Source of the DNA: Pseudisothecium myosuroides
Taxonomy: Eukaryota; Streptophyta; Bryopsida; Hypnales; Lembophyllaceae
Length of the DNA stretch: 64,000 bases
Direction: 5' to 3'
Assembly (NCBI GenBank): GCA_951799445.1
Contig: OX637293.1
Span: 11,718,001 to 11,782,000 of the forward strand
Of the stretch, positions 10,377-20,648 are shown one piece after another. Under the pieces are notes generated by a model. The model did no database searches and was not told the DNA's origin. It was given only the letters and a program-made list of their open reading frames with translations. The translations under genes were made by a program, and so were the position numbers. The stretch's first letter is position 1. Every line of letters begins with the position of its first letter.

Positions 10377-13300
10377 TCATTCATCTTTCGTCCTTAGAGG
10401 GTAACGGATGTCGAGGGGTGTACCGAAATCCTTGAGATATTCCCTGTCGAGCTCGTGCGCATTTCTGGAGTTGAGCCAGTTGAGCTCAGATGCAAACTCC
10501 GGCGACTCCAATTCCTGCACCTTGCAGTGGCTGACTACGGGTATTGACATGCACTCCACTTGAAGAGCCTCCGGGGTGCGGAAGAAGCTGCTGAGCTCGT
10601 CGTTGTCGTCCACGATGCTGATGGAGGCGTCCAGTGTGCCTGCCTCTCGAATAGACTTGTTAAATAGATGCAGAGGCGAGTGTGCCCCTGATGAGGTCTT
10701 CGTCGCCGGCTTCCACTGGCTCCCTGCATCCCACAGCTTGTGGCTCAATATCACCAGATTCCACAAAATCTCGAGCACTAAAAGCCAACATTGGTGAGCA
10801 ACAAGCTCATTGATGTAGCTACAAGCTCACTACAAGGATGTAAAAAGGTTTAGCAACAATTTTCAGCAACGTTTTCAGCTACATCCATCGTTATGGTGCA
10901 TGCGTGAGCGATGTTTTTCAGCAAACATGAAACTTGGAATTCTCAAGGTCAGATTTTGTTGTAAATCGACCGAAACTGTATTGTAGCTACCGAAATAACA
11001 GCTAAGTTATGCAAAATTCGCCAGAATTGACAGCCTTGGTAATGAAAAAAATGGGAAAGAAATGGCTTGCCTGCGTCCTCGTCGCTGTCGTGCGCTACCG
11101 TGGCTCCGTGCTCGGACGAGCTACAAGTGCTGCTTGGCGTCAGGGGCCTTCGGAGGAGCCCACTCGCTCGGCTGCTGTAGAACGTGGAGATGGAACTGTT
11201 GGTCATGAGGGGCCGAAACGCTGCCACTTGACCGCGGTGGTATTCCTGCAGCGCCAGAAAATATTAATCAAAGCAAGTTACTGCATGAGAATTATTCTGA
11301 ATCCATGTGATCATTCTCAATGTTACTACAGTTTCATGGCACGGTTTGAGAAAGTCTGACTTATCAGCAACGCTGCTTTTCTATCAAGAGTGCCATCAAT
11401 TTCAATGCTACTATTGTAACAAACATGGCCCAGATAATGAAAGTTTATCCTATCGACATTGCTACTCTCCTTTCAATAGTATCCTTATATTAAAAGCTAC
11501 TGTTGCTACAAGACACAGATTGTGAAAGTTGGCCTTACAAACACTAGCCACTAATCACTCTGTAGACACTGTTATTCTAATCAATGCAACTGTTGTTACA
11601 TGACACAGATTGTGAAAGTCTGCCTTATAAACAGAGCCCGCTTATCACCCAAAAGTTTTATAATTCTTAAAGCTAATATCGTTATAGGCGACAAACTGCG
11701 GAAGTTCCTCTTACCAACAATGGCCACTTATCACTCAATAGTGTTATAATTTTTCCCAATGCTACTGCTGTTACTTGATACAGATTGTGAATGCTTGCCG
11801 TGTAAACAATGCTACTATCGTTACATGCCACAAACTGAAAATTCGCCTTACAAACACTGGCCACTTATCCCTCAATGCTATTATCTCAAAGCTAACATTG
11901 TTTCATGACACAGATTGTGAAACTTATGACAAACAACGGAGTCTTATCACTCAATAGTGTTTTTCTTTGCATTGCTATTATTACTAGATCGCACAGATTG
12001 ATAACCTCTCTGCACAACATGGAACTACTATGCAAAATGCACATCAGGAACAACTCGGGTCCAAAATCTCAATTGCAAGTGCAGAAAAGAACAATGGAAT
12101 CCATACCCTAGCCGCGGACTCAAACGACTTCTTCGACGCAGACGCCCCCAGCTGCGGCGACGACGTCGCACTCCCGCTCCGTTTCCCCTTCACGCTGCTC
12201 GCTCTCCCATACTCTCCCCCCGTCCCATGTCCCACCAGCATCCTCCGCCTCTCCGGCGTGACCAACCCCCCATACGCACTCACTCCCGACTGCGACCCAG
12301 TGTCAAAGCTGCTCTCACTATCCGACGTCTCCCCACGACAGCTCACTCGCTCCACTCTCGTCACGGAGCTCGTCACAGATCTTGCAGGCGACGGCGTGCG
12401 TCGCATCAGCCCTTCGCCGGGACTGGCGCCATACGCAATTGCCCTTCGTTGCGCGCTGCTGGGCCTATCAGAAGTCGTGCGCAGGTTGGGCGGGATGTCG
12501 TCCGACGCGTCCACTGGGTAAGGCGCGCGCAAGCTCGGAGAAGGGGAGCGTCCGCGCGAGCTCGGCGAAGGTGACAAGCCTCGCGCTGGTGACGGGCCAC
12601 GCGCGGGGGAGAGACCTCGCGCTGGTCGCGTTGTGGTGACGCTGGTGGCGGAGCTGGCTGTGCTTCTGGTGGGCGACGGGTTGCGAATGTGGCTGCTGCC
12701 ACCATTGCGACTTCCAGTTGGGCTGGAGGTGGAACGGCGGAGAGTGGGCGTCGACGGTCTTGAAGTCGACGCGGGCGTGGGGGATCTTCGCGTGGGCGTT
12801 GCGGGTCGTGCGCCGAGGGGCGTCACGGGTCGAGATGGTTGGCGTGTAGGAGTTGAGGTACGCGGTTGTTGAGGGGATGTGTGTGAGGAGGGCGTGGAGG
12901 AGCGCGTGGGGGTGGCGGGACGGGTGCTGGTGCTGGTGGGGTGTTTTGAAGGGGTTTGTGGTTTTTGGGGAGTGCTGGGTCTGCGACTTGGACTTGGGTT
13001 GCCTCGGGTTAAGCTTGGAGCTGGGGACCGCGCTCGCGGCGCCGTGCTCGCCTGCTGCACATCCGCGCAACAAAACACATTAGCAGCAGCAGCAGCAGCA
13101 AGTTCAGTATGTTCTCTCAATTCAATGTGTGTGTCCAGAGGCTCAAGGGAGTTGAGGCAAACAATTGCTAACTCCAGAAACTACTACATTGCGTCGAAGC
13201 GAAGATTTAATCTCCAGAACAATCGAAACCCATCGCACAACATTTGCAAATTTCCGTTGGAGAGTCGATCGTTGCAAATTTATCCAGTAAACCATTGCAA

Positions 13301-14582
13301 ATGGACCCTGCTCTACGTACCAGTGACAGGCTCCTCACACAGAGGAGATGGAGAGTGAGGTGCACCATGAACATCATCGTCACGTTCCGCAAGTTCGCAC
13401 AGTTCATGTGCAAGTTGCAGCAACAATTGCCAGCTCCAGAAATTACTAAATAGTCGGTGTCAAGGCGAGTGTCACGAAGATTCAATCTCCACAACAATTG
13501 CAAAATCATCGCACAGCATTTGCAATTTTCCGTTGGGGAATCATTGCAAATTCAAGAGAGTAAACCGTGATTGCTATTGGCCCCTGCTCGCGTAGTAATT
13601 CACAGGTTCCTAACAACGAGAGGTGCAGCATGCAGTAACACATAGGGATTGCATCCAGACTTACTCGTGATGTCTTGATGGCGGCCAAGGATCGATTGAT
13701 GAGCGACCCGTGCTGCAGCGCAGGTGCGTCGGCATCCATCGATGGGAACAGTGGCGTCCCTGGCGGGGTCATCAGCCTGCCAAAAATCGGGACTAAATTT
13801 AAAATCTTTGAAGTAATTATACCACGATACTTCAACTACCTTAGCCTCAGAATTCTTCATTTTATTGAGTGATTAATTTATACAAGTAAGATGTGTCACG
13901 AGCTTATATCTCACCAGTCGTAATCCGTCTTGTCCGCATCCGAGTTCAGTAACTCGGCTCCAATGCCCCTCCGCTCTGCTGGCGGTGCCGACTGTGGGTG
14001 AGACAGCCCTCCAAATTTCGTCACTGCTCAATACAAATCCCAATTCAATCCTCGTTAGTCTCACTCCACTACAACATTGCTGAGCCCTGAAATATCCACT
14101 TACGACACTAAAGAGCTACCCGCATGCAGCAAATTGGGTGTTACTACGGGGATTTCTTCGTCACTACATGAAGGCTAGCTTCTTCGCATTGTTAGATGTA
14201 GAAAATGTAGATGAATGAAAGCCAAATCTCGATCTCATCGTGTTAACCAGATGGCAAGAGAGAAATTGAAGTGTGATCACGTCCACGCAGTAAAAATGTA
14301 CCTCACGAAGAGATAGTATACATGACTGACTGAACCTGCATAAAGCAGAAGACTGTACAAAATGCGAAGTGTGTCAAAGGCACTCATCCACGCACAACAC
14401 GAGTACTTACAAAGCGAGGTGTGATCCACGAGCTGGTCCTCAGTACGCGAAAATGGCGACTTGTCGCGCTTGCCCATATCTTTGAACAACGCCAGATCTT
14501 CATCCTTGTCGCGCAAGGCGACGCTGCCCAGGCTGTGCCCTCGCCGGTGCTGCGGCTGCGCCCACGCCATGTTGCGCTCCAT
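10377..14582 (-). CDS. BPP-like basic Ser/Pro-rich protein (microtubule-associated family)
   Basis: Six minus-strand exons: 14582-14411, 14023-13915, 13776-13665, 13054-12107, 11245-11071, 10777-10377. They sum to 1,917 bp (638 residues). Conserved landmarks match the plant family containing Arabidopsis At2g40070/At3g08670 and the BASIC PROLINE-RICH PROTEIN microtubule binders: DKDEDLALFKDM near the N-terminus, DYDWLMTPPGTPLFPS (about residues 87-103, rebuilt across an intron that splits the Trp codon), a long basic S/P/T/R region with SRPSTP and RPATPTR repeats (132-447), PPNLRTTSDRPSSAQRR, and FRPLMTN near residue 457. The start is the first ATG in the conserved frame. An upstream out-of-frame ATG at 14668 overlaps it. 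The intron after exon 5 needs a GC donor (GCAG|GCAAGC). The last 130 residues have no counterpart I know in the family and could instead belong to the downstream gene. The microtubule role is known for the family, not shown here. Confidence 0.82.
11290..12000. repeat. Degenerate tandem repeats in intron 4 of the BPP-like gene
   Basis: Irregular repeats of roughly 90-120 bp share 'gctactgttgttac', 'tgacacagattgtgaaa', 'gccttacaaacactggccac' and 'cttatcactcaatagtg'. About six partial units can be picked out between the exons ending at 11245 and 12107. No open frame is maintained. They account for most of this intron's length. Confidence 0.75.
13140..13615. repeat. Tandem duplication of about 285 bp in intron 3 of the BPP-like gene
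   Basis: Two diverged copies, near 13190-13335 and 13455-13610, share 'gaagattyaatctccasaac', 'catcgcac.acatttgcaa', 'tttccgttgg', 'cattgcaaat', 'agtaaacc' and 'ccctgctc'. Both lie between the exons ending at 13054 and 13665. No coding potential is seen. Confidence 0.75.
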
Positions 14583-17500
14583 GTTGGCTCTCGCCTTGAA
14601 GCTGCTGCAGCTGCTACTTGCCGCTCCCCGGCTTTCTCAGCAGTCGCTGCGAGTATTAGTTCCCCCACATTGGAACTCTCCTCAACTCTGTGGAGCTGTA
14701 ACCTCGAAAACCCTCATCACAAAGAGTACGAGTCCTCGTTCGCAGCGTCGATCGCCATGGCGAGCTCCCAACACTAGCTGCAGTTACCTCACATTGCTCT
14801 CAGAAACGGACATAGCTCGTGTCCAGACGTAAGCTAGCTGACACTATGACTACATGAAAGCGACATTGATCTCGGTTCATTTCACACGCTCTGTACATTT
14901 CTAACGAAACGAGCGTAGTGACCATTCCGAGTTACAAGCTAAGGCCAGACTTTGAGGGAAGTACTAAACCCCGGAGGAAGAACCCCACCGCCATGGCTGC
15001 CCGACATTGCAAGCATTCAGCAGATCCGCGGTCTAGTCCCTAACACTAGACGTCCATTGTCAAAGCCAAGAGCTGGGCCCGCATAGACTTGGGCCACCAC
15101 CGCCGACCTACCAAACGCTGCTGCAACATTGTCAGACTCCCGCAAGCTGGGGAGCGCGCGCAAGCTCTCACTTCACGTCGCTGCTGTAGTTGATCAGAAA
15201 ACGAGGTCCAGCCACACAGACAGAAGCCATGAAACTAAACTAAACTACAGTCTGTGATGGCGTGGGTATGGCTGAAACCTGGAGAGCGCATTTGCTGAGT
15301 TGCAAGCCAAGGGCTAGGGAGTCTGTCAACGTCCACCGTTATCGCAGTCACGCCAGCCTCGTGGCACGCTTAACTTATGCCTCAAAGGCTGCTATTTGCT
15401 GCACTTGCACCTGCGCCTGCGATTAAGATTATCGTCGACGCTATGCCAGCGGGCAAAGGGTTCGCCATAACTTGCCAAACGGGAACGTCGTCGTATCGTT
15501 GAACGGCACTAGCGGCAGCACCGCAGCAGCCACTAAGACCGGCGCCTTTGATCAGGGCCCCCATGGCCACGGTCATCATTCTGTCAGCCAAGTGCAGCTC
15601 CTGACAGAACGCACAGACAGGGACACAGAATGCAGACAGTAAGTTAAGTTGGCTGCAGCAGCAGCAAGACTAGAGAAAACAAGCAGCCAGTTAACTTATT
15701 AGCCCCAGTTGGACCATATCTGAAGGTAGCGATCAATGCACCGACATATTAACTGTGATTTTGCGTTGTAAGAAGTAAATGAAAGGAGGTTCCAACGCAC
15801 CAAAGAATGCGACATTTGGAGACAAAATGCAAAAGTTATGAAAGAGTCAAAAAATATGGTTAAATCGTCTCTTCAACAGTGGTAGATATTGACTTTGGAG
15901 ATGTCCACATAGTGATGACGGTGGTTTTAGACAAGGGGCGCTTTGGAGGTGCCTACCTTACCACCAGTTTCATTTTCCGCACGAAATGTGTGCGAGTGCA
16001 TGTTCATAGGTACAGACGTGGACGCCAATTATTAGCAAAGGCTAGGGAATGACCAGAAGTGAGACTTCCGGACCCAACTAGAGATCCGTGAGTTGTTTCT
16101 CGATCTAGCGGCGTTTGAGGTGAAGAGGTTACGACCCTCCAAGTGGTCACCGCTGCTGTTTGCACTTGCGCAGTCACTAGCAACGGAAAAAATAATCTTG
16201 GCACGCATGAAAAGATTACAGTTACGTTACAGCATGTGAAGTTAGTAGGCGTTGAGACTGGATGTTTCCAAATTTGAATTTTGACACATGTCGCTTCATG
16301 AGGAGGGTCACAATTGAAGTTTTGACAACCCAAAACAATCGATAAAGGGAAGATGCACCAAATAAACCCTAGAAGATGCTCAGTATCTTGGCCTCTTCAG
16401 TCTTCAGTGATCTCTGAAAATCTGGTTTTCCAAAAAGTATCGACCCTCCTTTACAGTAGCTAAAAAACAGAAATCAGAAAATCAACTCTGAAGTTTGTTC
16501 CCGAAATCAGCCCTTTTACAAGACTGAGACGCAGACCCTGGTCTCAACAGTACAAGACCTCATAGGATTTCTTTTTGCATTGCCCAAATCGCCACCATTC
16601 GCCTTACAAGTGCTGGACTCTGACACCCCCTATTCGGTACCGTTCCCGTCAAGGTTTGACTCTGGAAATTAATATTAAACCTTTGACATTTCCTGATGAT
16701 CTACCCATTGTCCAGGTGAAAACTTCAAATTGATAATGCTGTACACAATGAAACAGTGCATGACAAACATATAAGCATAAGAAGTTATGTAGCAGAGAAA
16801 TGTCAGCACAATTACGGGAAAATTGCTGACGTCGACAACGTGATCAGAGTGTGAATCCAGGCCAGAGAGAAGAACGCAGACTACCATAATAACTTAGTTT
16901 CAGATCCTTATCGTGACCTTTCAAGCTTCACATGCAGTATTCTTATGTCCACGCGGACTTCATATTGACCAACCAGGTGGCAATATTTAAAGGTTGACTG
17001 TGATGGCGACGTCAATGACATATTTGACATGACAGAAATTACGGACGTGTAGAAATCACTAACGAGATCGACAACCATGCATATCATTGACAAGCCACAA
17101 AACAAGCGAATCAAAAAATGAAAACGATCCACCCCCGGACCCTTGCTACGCTTACGAGATTCAAAGCTAACATACATAGGAAAACCATATGGCAGAAATC
17201 TTTACAACCGTCTTCCAACAGTGTTGCTTCGGTACCTTACCAAGCATTGCTTCAATTACAATGGTTTGCACAGCATTCGTCAGAACACTGAACACTATAC
17301 ACACTGCCCTGGACATCTATCGAAATCCCAGCTCGCTACCTCCCTGCCATAGAACGAGGAATGAGCATCAGTACAGTGACAAATGTACTACCCTACAGTC
17401 TTCTTATCAGAAATACTGCAGTTCTGCATGAAGCTCAATTCCTAATTCCAGCAAATGGCACAATACATTTCAGAAACCAAACACCATGCCAAACCTCCCA

Positions 17501-17713
17501 ATGTAGTACAGCAAACTCCCTTGCACTATGTCGCTAGTTCACTCCCATCGTTATCATGTACAATACTTTAGACAGGAACAAGGGTCTGTATATCTAAATT
17601 AAATACTAAACACACTGTAGCCATATAGGAACAATTATTCAACGAGGGATAGGCTGTGCATCACGTACTTGTGAATAAGTACACCGAACTTCCAAGGTTC
17701 AGAAAAACCAGCA
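14583..17713. other. Intergenic region between BPP-like and CDC73 genes
   Basis: About 3.1 kb. The part next to 14582 is the leader and promoter of the BPP-like gene and includes the upstream ATG at 14668, whose frame runs into the first coding exon. From 14.8 to 15.7 kb base composition is near 50 percent GC; from there to 17.7 kb it is more mixed. The open frame at 15382-15591 (minus) is short, Ala/Gly-rich and matches nothing I know. The last few hundred bases before 17714 are probably the CDC73 3' UTR. Confidence 0.55.
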
Positions 17714-19439
17714 CTAGTACAAAAGATTCAACTTCCGACTCTGAATGTAAGAATCCAATCCCTGCCAGAAGTTAAGGACAGCCGTCTTGTCCTGGTGTCG
17801 CTTGTGCTTGCTAAGCTGCCAAGCACAAAACAAAATTTAATATTTAACAGGAAGACTTCAGCTTGCATGACATCAGAAGCTTTATCTACACTATCCAACA
17901 CACGTAAGAACGCACACAAAATCCCAACACAAAAGCCATCTATGCTGTCAAATTCTTGCAGTGGAATAAATACAGGACATTTCACCCACATTGATGATCT
18001 TAACATTCCACTGCATCACTTGCTTTGCTGATTCCACACTATCATCCTCAAATCGTAGAAAAACTCCCATGACTGGCACAGAGCAAACATACAGGTTAGT
18101 ACAAGACTAGGTGTGTGAAAACAATGATCAAATCCCATGCAGCATTAAGAAGGGTACAGAAATTCAAACGGCAGGTTTAGTCACAAATATGGTCGCAAAG
18201 TTTCCCAAATAGCACAATCTCTTCAGCAGAGCTGGAAACAGACTTACATTTATTGAATATTTCTACACGGTCACTGAAGGGCCAACCCTTGAATTGCCAA
18301 TCTTTCCCCAAAACGAATATGGCCACGACACGCTCCCAATCTTTGGAAGTCAGACCAACAATCTTGTCTCGTACTTCATACGGAACCGGTCGCTCTCTAC
18401 CCATCTTCCGCTGTACAAAAACAATGTCCACTTTCTTCGCCATGCCTTTCACTTTGATTTCAGGAGAAACATACACGCCATCTTCCAAAAATTCCTTCAC
18501 ATTGAACGTGTTCAGGAGCGTCTGTGAGGCACTCGGCACAATAATTATTGGAGGACCATCGGGTTTGGATTTTACATTGGAAGGCCTGTGGTGCAAATGG
18601 TGCGGAGGACGCTGTCCAGCCTTCGGATCCAATTTCCTTCCTGCCTCTTTCTTCTTCGAATCCGTAATGTAAGACTGGGAAGGGTTAATCCCCAATTCCT
18701 CTGCAACATCTGTTCCCAAATGCTCCTTCCAAAACCGCTTCTCCTCTACATTAGCATATCGATTTGCAGGGTTTGGAGCAGGCATGGGGCCATCAGCTCC
18801 TTTCCCTGAATCCTTTCTGGCATCAACATCAGACTTCTTCTCCTCCCTCCTTCCAGTAAGAGCGGCCAAAACACCTTCAAAGCTCTTATTGTGGCAAAGA
18901 AGGATCGTCTCACGATCCCTAACAGGCCATTCCCTTTCCCGAATCACATCGATTATAGAGGCCCCGTCGTCACTGATCAGGGTCTCAGTCGTCTCCTGCC
19001 CTTCCACTCGAAACTTCTTCGCAACATGGTGATCGGCTTCGTCCACCCCGACAACCTCAGGCTCCTCTTCATGCTTGCCCCCCGCCCACTCTGCAGCTGG
19101 AGCTGCTGCTGCTGCAGGGGGAAGGAGCTCAATCGCATCATTAGTGGCAACGCGGCCCTCTAAGTAATCCAGAAGCGGCTTCCTGTCTGTGAAGGTGGCG
19201 AATTGAAGCTTCTGAGCGCGGGCTGCATTCATATAATCCGTGTGCCGCATGTGAATGTTTGTTACGAAAAACACAAGCGCGTCCAATGTGTAGAACCCGC
19301 CTTGCTTCGACCTGTATGGCGTCTCGATGTTCTTGCGGAAACTGTAATCCTCCCCGAAATGATACATATCGGCTACCAGCTTCACCTTGTCCAAGTCGCC
19401 TCGGATGGTGTACTCCCGTAACACAATAAGGGGATCCAT
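17714..19439 (-). CDS. CDC73: CDC73/parafibromin, Paf1-complex subunit
   Basis: Three minus-strand exons: 19439-18248, 18072-17990 and 17815-17714, total 1,377 bp, 458 residues (Arabidopsis CDC73/PHP is about 415). CDC73 belongs to the nuclear Paf1 complex that travels with RNA polymerase II and supports elongation and histone modification. The N-terminal domain opens MDPLIVLREYTIRGDLDKVK and contains YRSKQGGFYTLDALVFF. A charged linker follows. The C-terminal Ras-like domain starts near GPPIIIVPSASQTLLN and runs through FLEDGVYV, YEVRDK, WERVVAIFVLGKDWQFKGWPF, VEIFNK, FLRFEDDSVESAK and WNVKII to SKHKRHQDK. The last two exons are needed to complete this domain; without them the open frame runs on past VEIFNK into intron sequence. 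The second intron uses a slightly unusual donor (AAT|GTGGGT). The gene is divergent from the HIR gene. Confidence 0.97.
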
Positions 19440-19497
19440 TGCTCCAAATCTCTTAACTGGATTATTGAATAATTAAAACGGAACAAACAAAAACCCA

Positions 19498-19805
19498 CCC
19501 CAAAACCCTAATCCTGCAAAGCTTATCAAAAAAAGATCCTGAATCGCAGCACGGCACTCAGTTCCCCCAAAAAACTCACGTCCAGTTTCTTCTCAAGAAA
19601 CCTCATTCAAAATCGCTACTATCATCCTACTGAGGCAACAAGAAAGAGCATTCCTGCAAAAAACCCTAATCCTGCAAACACTCTCAATACTACGAAAAGC
19701 AAGACTCCGAATCGCAGAAAAACACTTCTTCCCTAAATGTACCTCAGAGAATTGCTTTCTCAAGAGGCCTTCTTCAAAATAGTTTATGCTACCCCACCGA
19801 GGCGA
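19498..19805. repeat. Tandem duplication of about 160 bp upstream of CDC73
   Basis: Two copies begin 'aaaaccctaatcctgcaaa' at about 19501 and 19659. They share 'cgaatcgcag'-type, 'ttctcaagarrcct', 'cttcaaaat' and 'gaggc.acaag' blocks in the same order. Each copy carries one AAACCCTA box, so the duplication doubles a likely regulatory motif. It lies in the leader or promoter of the minus-strand CDC73 gene. Confidence 0.75.
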
Positions 19806-20200
19806 CAAGGCAAAGCTCCTCCTCTAGCAGAAAGCGCCATTCCTCGCCACCAGTCGCGCTACTCATTCTTCCGCATATACGCTTGCAGCGAAAGTACACC
19901 CATAAAACCACAATACAAAACGAAATAGGATTTCTGCACTACATTTTCTCCGCTAGACACATGACACTAGTCAACAAGTGCAGATGATCGAAAGCTCGCA
20001 ACTGGAACAACAATCGCGGAAGACGACAACGAGCGTAAAATTAGGGTTTAGAGGAGGGTATCAAACCCAAAGGGGTATCATTCTACTAGGGTTTCAATTA
20101 AGAGATTGGACGGATATCAAGTGGTCGGAGTATCAAGGTCCTTTGATGCCACCTGGGTTCTTCTAACTGGTTCCAACTGGCAGTCTATCTTGGACAACAA

Positions 20201-20460
20201 GGGAGACTTGGAGACTTGGGAACTCAGAGACTTGGAGACTTGGGAAATCAGGGACTTGGAGACTTGGGAAATCAGGGACTTGGAGACTTGGAAACTCAGA
20301 GACTTGAGACATGGAGACTTGGAGATTTATGTAAAAGACTTGAAGACTTGAAGACTTGAAGACTTGGGAACTCAGAGACTTGGAGACTTATGTAAAAGAC
20401 TTGAAGACTTGAAGACTTCTTCTGCTTTGAGACTCGGTGACGTGAAGGCTTGGAGACTTA
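20201..20460 (+). repeat. GAGACTTG minisatellite upstream of HIR
   Basis: A run built on 'gagacttgg' and 'gaagacttg' words, partly arranged as 24-bp units (gagacttgggaaatcaggga plus cttg). The 24-bp part is open in one frame and translates to repeats of the octapeptide DLETWEIR within a short frame at 20106-20351. It lies 190-450 bp upstream of the HIR start codon, so it is probably in the promoter or 5' leader. Confidence 0.85.
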
Positions 20461-20648
20461 ATGTATGGGCTTCATCACCGCTGTTTCAAGAGCTGCCTGA
20501 CGCTGCGATTTCAACAAGCATCTTTCACTCGTTAACTTAGAGACTTGCCTTCATCTTCATTTGCTGATCCGTCTATCATTGTAGTTTTGCTACGTGTTTC
20601 CCGAGATTGCCAAGTGATTGCAAACGTAGTTCAGCTGAAGCAGCAGCC

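Larger units (their letters stand above)
19440..20648. promoter_or_regulatory. Shared divergent promoter of CDC73 and HIR, with telo-box motifs
   Basis: About 1.2 kb separates two head-to-head start codons. Telo-box-type AAACCCTA motifs occur at 19503-19510 and 19661-19669, and in the opposite orientation at 20041-20049 and near 20088-20096. Such motifs are known in promoters and leaders of broadly expressed plant genes. The CDC73-proximal part also contains a tandem duplication, and the HIR-proximal part a GAGACTTG-type minisatellite; both are listed separately. Transcription starts cannot be placed exactly. Confidence 0.6.

Noticed and set aside
12030..13358. Long open frames on the plus strand opposite the BPP-like Ser/Pro-rich exon
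   Set aside because: Antisense shadows of a GC-rich, low-stop repetitive exon; the minus frame carries the conserved family motifs.
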